Shown one piece after another: positions 9,246 through 18,590 of a stretch of DNA of 64,000 nucleotides. The stretch is from Brachyspira pilosicoli. GTDB taxonomy: Bacteria; Spirochaetota; Brachyspiria; Brachyspirales; Brachyspiraceae. The notes beneath the pieces were generated by a model, which did no database searches, was not told the origin of the DNA, and worked only from the letters and a program-made list of their open reading frames with translations. Each line of letters begins with the position of its first letter. Position 1 is the first letter of the stretch. The stretch is taken from contig NZ_SAXY01000063.1 of NCBI RefSeq assembly GCF_008016535.1, forward strand, positions 1 through 64,000, read 5' to 3'. The position numbers and the translations under genes are program-made.

Positions 9246-9785
9246 ATTTGGAAACTAATATTAATACAATTAAAAAATAATGTCAATAGCAAATTTATGA
9301 AAAATTATTTAGAAGTATATGTGATTATAAAATCTAAAATAATATTTTTATTTATGATTAGAGCTAAACCTTATTAAGTTTTTTGTTTTTTTATACCAAT
9401 ACCGAAAGCTACCTACTCGGTAAAGAAATTGCATTTAATAATGAAGTATAGTTTTTTATGTATAGACGAAAATATAGATATTATTTTATATTTACATGTT
9501 TCAAAAAGATAAAGCTAAAACACTCGCACTTTTTTGTCCTTTGACGAAGTCCACACCATGTAAGGCGGAAAAGAACAATAAAAAATTAATAAAATATAAT
9601 CACTTTAATATGTATTAAAGATTTTTATATTTTCGAAGTAAGTGCTTGTGTGGTAAAGTCATTCAAATAATAAATTTAAAAACTTAAAAAAATCACTATA
9701 CTCCTTCATGCCTTTTTGTTATAAATAATTATAAAACATAAGTATTTGATATAATTCTATAATAATTTAAACTATTACTTAGGTC
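9246..9785. other. Non-coding gap with repeat remnants
   Basis: No credible gene is seen. Positions 9385-9450 resemble a decayed copy of the type-2 repeat (ttataccaata, then gcatttaataatgaagtatag). Positions 9505-9590 are a type-1 repeat copy, listed separately. The remainder is AT-rich. Confidence 0.5.
9505..9590 (-). repeat. Type-1 dispersed repeat, copy a (degenerate)
   Basis: It contains the shared blocks gctaaaacactcgcac, ttgacgaagtccacacc and ggcggaaaagaacaat seen in seven other gaps of this window. It lacks the 18-19-base GC units found in longer copies. Confidence 0.7.
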
Positions 9786-9816
9786 TTGACATTGGAGCAT
9801 ACTCTAATGCTATAAT
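9786..9816 (+). promoter_or_regulatory. MerR-type promoter with 19-base spacer and operator dyad
   Basis: A -35 box TTGACA (9786-9791) and a -10 box TATAAT (9811-9816) are separated by 19 bases, the over-long spacing typical of MerR-activated promoters. The spacer holds the dyad attggagc / actctaat, very like operators of the SoxR/CueR-type family. It lies 30 bases upstream of a merR-like gene, so autoregulation is likely, or was before the gene broke. Confidence 0.75.
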
Positions 9817-9845
9817 TAAAACAAAAAAGACTAGGGGCTTAAATT

Positions 9846-10222
9846 ATGACAATAGCTGAAGTAAGCAAAAAGACAGATTTATCAACCGACACTTTGAGGT
9901 ATTATGAGAGAATAGGGCTTATACCAGAAAATAGAAAGAACTAGAAAGCGGTAATTATACTGATTATGATATAGGCTGGATAGAGTTTGCTAAATGTATG
10001 CGAAGTGCCGGTATGGGTATAGAGTCATTGATAGAATATAAAAAACTCTACAATAAAGGTGATGCTACAATAGAGGCAAGAAAGCAATTACTATTAGACC
10101 AGAGAGAGATAATAGAAACTAAAATTAATGAGCTTAAAGAGACTTTATAAAAATTAAATTACAAAATAAATAATTATGATACAAAGATGAGGGAGTGTGA
10201 AATAAAATTGTCAAAGAAATAA
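9846..10222 (+). pseudogene. MerR-family regulator, frameshifted and with an internal stop
   Basis: The ATG at 9846 opens a clear MerR helix-turn-helix (MTIAEVSKKTDLSTDTLRYY, then ERIGLIPENRK), but the frame closes at a TAG near 9944. Another frame continues the family sequence (GNYTDYDIGWIEFAKCMRSA, then a coiled dimerisation helix), meets a TAA near 10148, and resumes to 10222 (CEIKLSKK). At least two lesions therefore break it. The intact ancestor probably controlled the cyclophilin-like, aldo/keto reductase, flavodoxin and cupin genes downstream, a grouping often found next to merR genes in anaerobes. A sequencing error could explain the frameshift but is less likely to explain both lesions. 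Confidence 0.85.
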
Positions 10223-10250
10223 TTAAATTAAAATAATGAGGATAAAAAAA

Positions 10251-10685
10251 ATGAAAATATTATTAAGCTTTTTAATTTTTATAATGACAGCATGCAATTC
10301 TATTTATGGAGATAGTACAAATATGAATACTTTAAATAATTATGTTTCCTTAAAAATCAATAACAAAGAATACAAATTAATATTGTATGATAATGACACA
10401 GCGAGAGATTTTTTAAAAATGCTCCCATTAAAAATTACAATGAATGATTTAAACAGCAATGAAAAATATCATAATTTAAGTTCAATACTCACAACAAAAA
10501 GTGAAAGGGTAGGCAGTATAAAAAGAGGCGACTTTATGCTATACGGCAATAATTGTTTGGTGTTATTTTATGAAAGTTTTTCAACATCATATAGCTATAC
10601 AAAAATTGGATATATAGAAAATACAGACGGCTTAAAAGATTCACTTGGAAGTGGAAGCATAGAAATAACTTTTAGTGCAAATTAG
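10251..10685 (+). CDS. Cyclophilin-like-fold lipoprotein
   Basis: The protein has 144 residues from the ATG at 10251, chosen because gagg at 10238-10241 sits 9 bases before it; an in-frame ATG at 10236 has no ribosome site. A lipoprotein signal ends in the lipobox MTAC. The mature part (KINNKEYKLILYDNDTARDF, then MLPLKITMNDL, then GDFMLYGNNCLVLFYESF) matches the 'cyclophilin-like fold' family (DUF of TM1367 type), not a true prolyl isomerase. Such genes commonly sit with flavodoxin and aldo/keto reductase genes. The biochemical role is unknown. Confidence 0.8.
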   Translation: MKILLSFLIFIMTACNSIYGDSTNMNTLNNYVSLKINNKEYKLILYDNDTARDFLKMLPLKITMNDLNSNEKYHNLSSILTTKSERVGSIKRGDFMLYGNNCLVLFYESFSTSYSYTKIGYIENTDGLKDSLGSGSIEITFSAN

Positions 10686-10759
10686 TTTTTTGAAGATTAA
10701 TTTATCAACTAAAATATTTATGCAATTATAAGATTTAGTATTTTTAATTATGATATTGA

Positions 10760-11761
<1,002 letters not shown>

Positions 11762-11817
11762 TTTTATAAGTTTTAGATTTATTTCAGAACAGGTTATAAA
11801 TATTTATATTGTTTTTT

Positions 11818-11876
11818 TGTTTTATTCAACTTTTTCCCGCCGCAAAAAGTTGCAAAAAGTGCAAGTATAAAATTAC
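11818..11876 (+). repeat. Type-1 dispersed repeat, copy b (minimal hairpin)
   Basis: The shortest clean copy: a perfect stem caacttttt (11827-11835) / aaaaagttg (11844-11852) with loop cccgccgc, followed by gcaaaaagtgcaagt. Longer copies carry extra GC units in this loop. Confidence 0.8.
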
Positions 11877-11929
11877 TACTAAATAATACTAATTTATTTT
11901 TATGTAATATGAATTATTAAATTTAATCT

Positions 11930-11996
11930 AAAATATAGCCTTTTTGCTTCTTTGTGGCAACAAAAGAAGTGGGGGTGTGGGGGCTAGTCCCCACAA
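11930..11996 (+). repeat. Type-2 dispersed repeat, copy a
   Basis: A hairpin (ttgcttcttt, loop, caaaagaag) is followed by a GC palindrome ggggctagtcccc. The same arrangement recurs at six other gaps. It sits 80 bases before the flavodoxin gene. Confidence 0.8.
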
Positions 11997-12075
11997 ATAC
12001 TAAAAAACTTATTAAATAATTTTATCAAACAGTTTTGAAGTAAGTCCATTAAATAAAAAATAATAGGAGCTTAAA

Positions 12076-12573
12076 ATGAAAATGTTGATAGCTTATTATT
12101 CGCATTCAGCAAACACTAAAAAACTTGCTGATACAATAGCAAAAATTATAAAAGAAGAATCACAAAATACTGTGGTAGACTTTTTTAATACAGAGCCTGA
12201 GAAGGCATATTCGCCAAACTACAGCACCGTATTAAACGAAGCTAAAAGAGATATAAATAGCGGACATAAACCAAAATTAAAAAACAGCATAAAGAGCATA
12301 GACGATTATGATATTATATTTGCAGGAAGTCCTAATTGGTGGAACACAATGGCTCCTCCGTTAAATACGTTTTTGAACAGTTTTGACTTTTCTAATAAAA
12401 TAATAATGCCTTTCTGTACGCATGGAGGCGGAGGGTGCGGAAGCATTAAAAGAGATATAGAAAAAGAATCAAAATCCAAACAGGTAGCAAAAATATTAAG
12501 CGTGTACGGAAGCTCTGTAACGAGTGCTGAGAGTGAAATAAGAAAATGGGTTAAGGATATATTAATAAAATAA
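12076..12573 (+). CDS. Flavodoxin
   Basis: The protein has 165 residues. The FMN-phosphate loop SHSANTKKLA (residues 9-18) follows the first strand MLIAYY. The FMN ring-binding stretches FAGSPNWWNTMAPPL and CTHGGGGCGSI are also present. It is a low-potential one- or two-electron carrier in the cytosol. A taggag ribosome site precedes the ATG. The cupin gene follows after 18 bases, so the two are probably co-transcribed. Confidence 0.93.
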   Translation: MKMLIAYYSHSANTKKLADTIAKIIKEESQNTVVDFFNTEPEKAYSPNYSTVLNEAKRDINSGHKPKLKNSIKSIDDYDIIFAGSPNWWNTMAPPLNTFLNSFDFSNKIIMPFCTHGGGGCGSIKRDIEKESKSKQVAKILSVYGSSVTSAESEIRKWVKDILIK

Positions 12574-12591
12574 TAAAAAGGAGAAAATAAA

Positions 12592-13038
12592 ATGTCTGAT
12601 TATAAATATCAAAAATCACCAGAAAAAACTTTATTCATAAAAAATGGAGAAGGCAAAAAGTTTAAAGGAGCCAAAGAATATTTTACAGGCGATGTTGAAG
12701 TAGAGATTATCACAGAGCCTAATGAAGATTCTCATTTTTCTGTAGCCTATGTAACATTTGAAGCAGGTGCAAGAACAGCATGGCATACTCACCCTTGCGG
12801 TCAGCATTTAATCGTAGTTGAAGGAATAGGACTTACACAAGAAGAGGGCGGAGAAGTTTTAGAGTTTCACGAAGGAGAGGCATTATACTGCCCAAAAGAT
12901 AAAAAGCATTGGCATGGAGCTTCACCAGATTGCAAAATGAAACATATTGCGATAACAGGCGACAAAGACGGAAATAATGTTACTTGGTTAGAGCATGTTA
13001 CTGATGAAGAATATAACGCCTACAAGAAAAATAAATAA
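12592..13038 (+). CDS. Cupin-domain protein
   Basis: The protein has 148 residues with a single cupin barrel. Metal-ligand motifs are visible: TAWHTHPCGQHLIVVEG (His, His, Gln) and KKHWHGASP with the later His. This matches the small cupins annotated near flavodoxin and aldo/keto reductase genes, some of which are related to (R)-mandelonitrile lyase. The reaction cannot be assigned. A good ribosome site (aaaggag) precedes the ATG. Confidence 0.88.
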   Translation: MSDYKYQKSPEKTLFIKNGEGKKFKGAKEYFTGDVEVEIITEPNEDSHFSVAYVTFEAGARTAWHTHPCGQHLIVVEGIGLTQEEGGEVLEFHEGEALYCPKDKKHWHGASPDCKMKHIAITGDKDGNNVTWLEHVTDEEYNAYKKNK

Positions 13039-13073
13039 ATTTTAAGCTAAATGATTATATTTTATTTTAATAT

Positions 13074-13135
13074 CTGGGGCTTTGCCCCAGACCCCACTTC
13101 TTTTGGTGCCCTAAAGAAGCAAAAGGACTGCAATT
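13074..13135 (-). repeat. Type-2 dispersed repeat, copy b
   Basis: The palindrome ggggctttgcccc is followed by cacttcttttgg, a short loop and aaagaagcaaaagg. It lies just after the cupin gene and could help end its transcript. Confidence 0.8.
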
Positions 13136-13200
13136 TTATATACTAAAATTATACTGAAAATTATATAACTAATTTTATTAAGCTCTTCTGAAATAAGTAT

Positions 13201-13243
13201 AATAAAAAGCCCTCCCTAATAAATATTAAGACAGGCTTTTATT
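13201..13243. terminator. Probable bidirectional terminator
   Basis: aaaaagcc and ggctttt pair around a loop of about 20 bases between the convergent cupin and lipoprotein genes. On the minus strand the stem is followed by T-rich sequence. The long loop lowers confidence. Confidence 0.5.
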
Positions 13244-13294
13244 AATATATTATTGCATTTTCATTAATGTTCCTTCATAAGTAGCTGAATATGA

Positions 13295-13711
13295 TTACCC
13301 TTGATATTCCATAGTACATACTAAAGTATCTTTAGGAGCATTATTATCTGTAAAATCAACTTTATGTTTTAAAGTCGATTTTGCTCCCTCTTCTGTAACT
13401 TCAGAAGTAAATTCAAATACATTATCAGATACTTTATTAATCTTATCTAAAGCTATTGTTTGCTGAATAACTTCATCTTTGATACTGCCGTCTGCATTAA
13501 TTGTAAAAGATGCCGTCATTACTTCTGTGGCAGCAGCATAACCGCTTACTTTACTTACTTCTCCCCCCCATGTTCCTTGAAACTTAGCTACTTCTTCTTT
13601 TGTTGGCGGTTTAATTGTAGGGCCTGTGGTAGGGTCTGTGTTCTTATTACCGCAGCTAATTGCCAAAAAACTTAATACAATAGTAATAATTAATAAAATT
13701 TTTTTGTTCAT
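13295..13711 (-). CDS. Small lipoprotein, tandem paralogue with premature stop
   Basis: The protein has 138 residues: a signal peptide with lipobox LAISC, a Thr/Pro-rich spacer, then a conserved block starting KFQGTWGGEVSKVSG. It is a close paralogue of the next gene (13748-14284). The paralogue continues 18 residues past CTME; here the reading frame stops after MEYQG, and the missing tail (SATYEGTLMKMQ) is still readable in frame down to 13250. The C-terminal truncation is therefore recent. The two genes share an identical upstream segment including the ribosome site. Function unknown. Confidence 0.75.
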   Translation of the reverse strand: MNKKILLIITIVLSFLAISCGNKNTDPTTGPTIKPPTKEEVAKFQGTWGGEVSKVSGYAAATEVMTASFTINADGSIKDEVIQQTIALDKINKVSDNVFEFTSEVTEEGAKSTLKHKVDFTDNNAPKDTLVCTMEYQG

Positions 13712-13747
13712 GTTGAACTCCTTTTTAATAATTTGTGTATTTAAACA

Positions 13748-14284
13748 TTATTTCATTTTCGTTAATGTTCCTTCATAAGTAGCTGAACCTAATTTCTCTT
13801 GATTTTCAATATTTTCCATAGTACATACTAAAGTATCTTTAGGAGCATTATTATCTGTAAAATCAACTTTATGTTTTAAAGTAAATTTTGCTTTAGCTTG
13901 TTTAACTCCAGAAGTAAATTCAAATACATTATCAGATACTTTATTAATTTTATCTAAAGTTATTGTTTGCTTAGTATACCCATCTTTTATACTGCCGTCT
14001 GCATTAATTGTAAAAATTGATTCAAATGTTTGTGGCTTAATAGCATCATCACCGCTTACTTTACTTACTTCTCCCCCCCATGTTCCTTGAAACTTAACTA
14101 CTTCTTCTTTTGTTAGCGGTGTAGGTGTAGATTTAGGAGCTGGTGTAGGTGTATGTGTACCTGATCCGTCTGTAGTGCCTGAGTTGTTTCCTCCTGTTCC
14201 TGTAGAATTCTCATTACTACAACTTACGCCGAATAATGATAAAGCCATTATCATTACAAATATTGATAAAATCTTTTTGTTCAT
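13748..14284 (-). CDS. Small lipoprotein, intact tandem paralogue
   Basis: The protein has 178 residues with lipobox FGVSC and a longer Gly/Thr/Pro spacer (TPTPAPKSTPTP) that should hold the globular part away from the membrane. The conserved block (FQGTWGGEVSKVSGDD, then FTINADGSIKD, then TLKHKVDFTDNN) looks like a lipocalin-type small barrel, but no named family is recognised. The aggag ribosome site is identical in both copies. It is probably a surface or periplasmic lipoprotein. Confidence 0.8.
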   Translation of the reverse strand: MNKKILSIFVMIMALSLFGVSCSNENSTGTGGNNSGTTDGSGTHTPTPAPKSTPTPLTKEEVVKFQGTWGGEVSKVSGDDAIKPQTFESIFTINADGSIKDGYTKQTITLDKINKVSDNVFEFTSGVKQAKAKFTLKHKVDFTDNNAPKDTLVCTMENIENQEKLGSATYEGTLTKMK

Positions 14285-14645
14285 GTTGAACTCCTTTTTA
14301 ATAATTTGTGTATTTAAACATTATTGCTAATACTTAATTGCGAAACTAAAAAGTAAAGTGATATGCTTTAGTGTGAATAATTGTTTTAATAGAATTGATT
14401 AACCTATCAAAAGATTGCAATACAAAATATAAAAGTGTATTTAATAATTGATAATATTTTTTTAGAGAATTATGCTGTGAGCTGTGAGCTGTGAGCTGTG
14501 AGCTGTGAGCTGTGAGCTGTGAGCTGTGAGCTGTGAGCTGTGAGAGTTAAGCTCATTGATGAAATACTAAATAATTTACCCTTAATCATATAGAAAATTA
14601 TAGCAAATCTATAATTTTATGTCAATACCTCTACATAAAAAATTG
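14285..14645. other. Gap between lipoprotein genes and an IS
   Basis: No gene is seen. The gap holds the duplicated lipoprotein upstream segment (14285-14325), AT-rich sequence and the heptamer tandem repeat listed separately. Confidence 0.5.
14474..14543. repeat. Perfect tandem repeat, (gctgtga) x10
   Basis: Ten uninterrupted copies of the 7-base unit gctgtga occupy 70 bases. The unit is far richer in G than its surroundings and is non-coding. Copy number is likely to vary between strains by slippage. Confidence 0.98.
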
Positions 14646-15679
14646 TGCACAGGTGCCAAACATATTGCAGTTAGGAATTCCTTAATTTATTAAAGTATAG
14701 CATAGGTGTATCATAATTTAAAGCAGAATGTATTCGTTTATGATTGAAAAAATGATTATATTTTTGTATGTTTTTATTTGCTTTCTTTAAGGTTAATTCT
14801 TTAGTACAAAAATCATAAAATTCTTTTTGGTCTAGCCTATGTGTACTCTCTACTACACCATTGTATCTTGGTGTTGCTATAGGAATATATCTTCGTTCTA
14901 ATTTATTTTTTAAGCAGTATTCATCAAAAATATTTATTTTAGGAGTATTAATACAGCGATAAGTATATTCTATACCATTGTCTGTTTGTATAGCTTGTAT
15001 CTTAAAAGGTGAAGTTTTTAAGACATATTTTAAGAAAGATAAAGCACTATAAGGTGTTTTATCCTCATAGATTTGCCTCCAACTATAGCGAGTAGCTAAA
15101 TCGACAGCAGTAAATTGATAAACTCTTTTTCTGCCTAATTTGATATATTTAGTGTCTATTTGAACTATTTTGCCTTCTTTTTGTATTTTAGAGACAAATT
15201 TTCGTTTATCATATCGCTTCTTTTTCTTTTTTATTTTGTATCTCCAAAGATTATTTCTTTTTAGTACATTCTCTATAGCTGTAACACCTATCTTAATGCC
15301 TTTACGATTTAAATATGCTTTAATATAATGCTTACCTCGATATTCTTTAGTATAGAGTTCAATAATTAAATTAATAGCTTCTTGATTATTAAAGATATTT
15401 GGAGAAGTTTTCGGTCTAGTACTAAAATTAGCAACTGTTCCAGTATTTTTATGTTTCTTAATCCAAGTATAAAAAGTAGATTTGGGTATTTCTTCTATCT
15501 TTAGAAATCTTTTAATATTTTTAGTTTCTAATGCTTCATCCACTATAAATAATTTAAATTCTGTGCTATAATCTTTTTTCATAGTAGTATCCTTTATTTA
15601 TTTTCTATATCAGAATATTATAACAAGGATACTGCTTTTTTTATACTAAAAAATGTCCAATATCTCATACTCCTAAACA
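14646..15679 (-). mobile_element. IS481-like element A
   Basis: The ends tgcacaggtgcc (14646) and the complement of tgtttaggag (ending 15679) form an imperfect inverted repeat starting with TG, as in IS481-type elements. One transposase gene fills the element. No target duplication is seen, which suggests rearrangement after insertion. An IS5-type transposase fragment abuts the right end. Confidence 0.8.
14671..15582 (-). CDS. IS481-like DDE transposase A
   Basis: The protein has 303 residues. An N-terminal helix-turn-helix (STEFKLFIVDEALETKN, then PKSTFYTWIKKHKNTG) precedes a basic linker (YKIKKKKKRYDKRK) and an integrase core. The core has the first Asp in VQIDTKY, the second in IQTDNGIEY and a Glu in the YNGVVE region. 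In this window its N-terminal part matches the fragment at 61926, its core matches 16285-17214, and its C-terminal part matches 22328-23233. It appears intact. Confidence 0.88.
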   Translation of the reverse strand: MKKDYSTEFKLFIVDEALETKNIKRFLKIEEIPKSTFYTWIKKHKNTGTVANFSTRPKTSPNIFNNQEAINLIIELYTKEYRGKHYIKAYLNRKGIKIGVTAIENVLKRNNLWRYKIKKKKKRYDKRKFVSKIQKEGKIVQIDTKYIKLGRKRVYQFTAVDLATRYSWRQIYEDKTPYSALSFLKYVLKTSPFKIQAIQTDNGIEYTYRCINTPKINIFDEYCLKNKLERRYIPIATPRYNGVVESTHRLDQKEFYDFCTKELTLKKANKNIQKYNHFFNHKRIHSALNYDTPMLYFNKLRNS

Positions 15680-16131
15680 GACCTAAATATGTACAAAATG
15701 TATATTATTCTGGCAAAAACAAGTGCCATACTATAAAAATTCAGACTGCTATTAATGCTGATAGCAAAAAAATTATAGATTTTGTTTTAGATAAAGGAAG
15801 CGAACATGATTTCAATATCTATAAAAATACAGCAGAACATTTTGATTGTAAAAGTAGAATATATGTAGATAAAGGTTATTATGGAATTAATAAATATCAT
15901 AATAAAGTTTTAATCCCCAAAAAAAACAAAAAGAAAATACCATTAAATAAAAATGAATTAAAACAGAATCAAAAAATTAATAAAATCAGAATACGAATAG
16001 AACATGTTTTTGGAGTTCTCAAACGATATAAAATACTTTCTACTCGATATCGAAATCATTTACAAAAGTTAAATACAAGATTTTTTATATTAGCATCAAT
16101 ATATAATTATCAGTTAAAAAATGACTTTTGA
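15680..16131 (+). pseudogene. IS5-type transposase, 3' fragment
   Basis: An open frame of 150 codons contains no methionine and starts exactly at the end of element A. It reads YYSGKNKCHTIKIQ, then VLDKGSEHDFNIYK, then IYVDKGYYGI, then IRIRIEHVFGVLKRYKIL. This is the C-terminal half of an IS5-family (DDE_Tnp_4-type) transposase with its late Asp and Glu residues. The N-terminal half is absent on the other side of element A, so this is a decayed remnant cut by that insertion or by a deletion beside it. Confidence 0.85.
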
Positions 16132-16189
16132 AACAAGTCTAATATAATACAAATCAGAAAAAAAAGATAGTATTAACTATTAATAAAGT

Positions 16190-17216
16190 TGTTTAGGAGC
16201 CATACATATTGCACGTTTTTTAGTTTAAAAAAAGCAGGTATTCCTTATAATTTAATTAATTAAAATAAAACAAAAGGAATACCTATGAAAGAATATACTT
16301 CAAATCAAAGAAAAAAGATAGTTATAAAAATCAATAAAGTTAAGAATAAAGAAGTATTAGCTTTAAAATATAAGATTAGTATTAGAACATATTATTATTG
16401 GAAAAGCCAATTAGAAACTTATTCTATTATAAAACCTAAATCTACTAAACCTAAGAATAATAAAAATAAATTGAAAAATAAAAAGATTATTAAAAGAATA
16501 ATTGAAATAAGAAAATTATATGGTTATGGTAAATTAAAAATAAAAAAACAATTAGAGTTAGAAAACATTAAAGTAGGAACAACAGCTATAGAAACTGTCC
16601 TAAAAGAAAATAATTTGTATAGAAGTAAAAAGAAAAAAATTAAGAGAAAGCATAAAGGAAAACATGCAATTTATATCAAGGAGGCAGGAGAAAAGGTACA
16701 AATAGATGTTAAATATGCTTTTTTTGGAGAAATACGTTATTATCAATTCACTGCTGTAGATTTAGCTACTCGTTATAGTTGGAGAGAAATCTATGAATAT
16801 AAAACACCTTCTAGTGCTTTATCTTTCTTAAAATATGTATTGAAAACTTCACCTTTTAGGATACAAGCTATACAAACAGACAATGGTATAGAATATACTT
16901 ATCGCTGTATTAATACTCCTAAAATAAATATTTTTGATGAATACTGCTTAAAAAATAAATTAGAGAGGAGATATATTCCTGTAGCTACACCAAGATACAA
17001 CGGTGTAGTAGAAAGAGTACACGGCATAGACGAAAGAGAATTTTATTCACGATTAAATAAAAATATCACAGTAGAATTATTAAGAGAAAAATTAAAAGAA
17101 TATACACATTTTTATAACAATCAAAGATTGATTTCTTCGTTATTGTATATTACAATCAAAGAAAGAATCAAAAATATTATAGCAAGTAAAAGTACAATAT
17201 CTATGGCTCCATGACA
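16190..17216 (+). mobile_element. IS481-like element B' (recombinant)
   Basis: The ends tgtttaggagccata (16190) and the complement of tgtcatggagccata (ending 17216) are good inverted repeats. The left end and N-terminal region are nearly identical to the element at 22303-23324, while the right end is unique. No clear target duplication is seen. Confidence 0.8.
16285..17214 (+). CDS. IS481-like DDE transposase B'
   Basis: The protein has 309 residues. Residues 1 to about 165 are almost identical to the transposase at 22328-23233. The following core (RYSWREIYEYKTPSSALSFL to YNGVVE) is nearly that of transposase A, and the last 60 residues (RVHGIDEREFYSRLN onward) match neither. The final codons (TISMAP) lie in the right inverted repeat of the element. 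Catalytic Asp residues are in VQIDVKY and IQTDNGIEY. It appears intact and mosaic. Confidence 0.88.
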   Translation: MKEYTSNQRKKIVIKINKVKNKEVLALKYKISIRTYYYWKSQLETYSIIKPKSTKPKNNKNKLKNKKIIKRIIEIRKLYGYGKLKIKKQLELENIKVGTTAIETVLKENNLYRSKKKKIKRKHKGKHAIYIKEAGEKVQIDVKYAFFGEIRYYQFTAVDLATRYSWREIYEYKTPSSALSFLKYVLKTSPFRIQAIQTDNGIEYTYRCINTPKINIFDEYCLKNKLERRYIPVATPRYNGVVERVHGIDEREFYSRLNKNITVELLREKLKEYTHFYNNQRLISSLLYITIKERIKNIIASKSTISMAP

Positions 17217-17264
17217 TTATATACATAAATTATCGGAATTATGTTAATATAATGATAGAATTAT

Positions 17265-18404
17265 TCATTTTTTTAATATAGTTGCTATTATATAAAATAT
17301 AATTCTATCTGTATGTTTATTGATAGGATCAAGGTTTAATATATCTTTTATCTTTTTCATTCTATAAAGAATTGTATTTCTATGCATATTTAATTCTTCG
17401 CAAGTCTTATTTATATTCATATCATATTTGCTCATCGTTATAATAGTTTCTTTAAAGGAAGAGTTTTTTTTGATGAGGGCTAATTTGTTTTTTAAAATGA
17501 TGTTTGAATTAATATAGCCTTCATTTAATATAATATATTCCAAAATATAATTATCTATAAAATATAATCCGCTATAGTTATTTATATATTCACATAGGAA
17601 ATTTGCCTGTTCATAACTATTATATATATCTTCTAATCTATTAACTATACATCCGCACATAAAAGCAAAGTTAATATTTATTTCTTTTTTTAAACTATTA
17701 AAGAATAGTTCTAATATTTTATTTTTATCTGAAGTTTTATTTTTTATATCATTAAAACTTTTGATTATAAGAAATAGTCCGTTTCCTATATATGTTATAA
17801 TATCTTGCTTATAGTAATAGATAATATTTTGTATTTTATTTATTATATAATCTACCATTTTTTGCATATTATAATTATTATTTTTTTCTATTTTTATTAT
17901 GCATACACTTCTTTCAATATTAAAATTATAATTGTTATTTTCTGCCCAAATATTAATAGAAGATATATGATGAATAACTTCTTTAGAGATTATTTTATAG
18001 ACATAATTATTTAATGCTCTTTGCTTGGAGATTTTTTTATCTGTATCTATTTCTTTTTCTATAAGTATTTCTGTAAGCATTTTGACAATATTAGCTATAA
18101 GTTTTATTTCTTTAGGGTTTCCAGTGACTCCAACTACACCAATCACCTCATTATTAAAAATTAGAGGCATATTAATACCGGGTTTGGCACTTTCTTTATC
18201 GCTGTCTACAGAGTCAAAATATTCTATAGTTTTAGCATTTTTTATTACATCTAAAGCTCCTGAATGTATTTTTCCTATTCTTTGTTTATCGCCGCTTGCT
18301 ATAATTTCAGCATATTCATTCATGATATTAATATTTACTTTATAGTCAATATTGTCCATAATTTTTTCTACTAATTTTTGTGCTGTAGTATTATCAATAG
18401 ACAT
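17265..18404 (-). CDS. CdaR-type (sugar-diacid/glycerate) transcriptional regulator
   Basis: The protein has 379 residues. The N-terminal ligand domain (about 5-135; GKIHSGALDVIKNAK, then INMPLIFNNEVIGVVGVTG) is the diacid-recognition domain. The C-terminus carries the PucR/CdaR helix-turn-helix (about 320-370; MSKYDMNINKTCEELNMHRN, then TILYRMKKIKDIL). CdaR proteins activate glycerate, glucarate and galactarate use. It lies downstream of the MBL and GntP genes on the same strand, and glycerate kinase is divergent, so glycerate is the likely signal. An AGGAGG ribosome site precedes the ATG. Confidence 0.9.
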   Translation of the reverse strand: MSIDNTTAQKLVEKIMDNIDYKVNINIMNEYAEIIASGDKQRIGKIHSGALDVIKNAKTIEYFDSVDSDKESAKPGINMPLIFNNEVIGVVGVTGNPKEIKLIANIVKMLTEILIEKEIDTDKKISKQRALNNYVYKIISKEVIHHISSINIWAENNNYNFNIERSVCIIKIEKNNNYNMQKMVDYIINKIQNIIYYYKQDIITYIGNGLFLIIKSFNDIKNKTSDKNKILELFFNSLKKEININFAFMCGCIVNRLEDIYNSYEQANFLCEYINNYSGLYFIDNYILEYIILNEGYINSNIILKNKLALIKKNSSFKETIITMSKYDMNINKTCEELNMHRNTILYRMKKIKDILNLDPINKHTDRIIFYIIATILKK

Positions 18405-18590
18405 AATTATACCTCCTATATAGCAAATAATAATTAATTGTAGTATTTATTTTTAATAAAATCAAATTGATAATTAAGATAATAGTTATAAAATAAGCAT
18501 ATAAAATATTTAGTTATTTCACATGTAATAATATATTTTATATGCTTTTTAATGTGTAATAAATTTTTAAGATATTATATAAATTATTTA

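Noticed and set aside
9192-9377. Possible 61-residue gene on the plus strand upstream of tetR
   Set aside because: No ribosome site, no recognisable domain, and it overlaps the candidate operator and promoter region of tetR.
14474-14543. Heptamer tract considered as a CRISPR-like array
   Set aside because: The units are directly adjacent with no spacers and are only 7 bases long.
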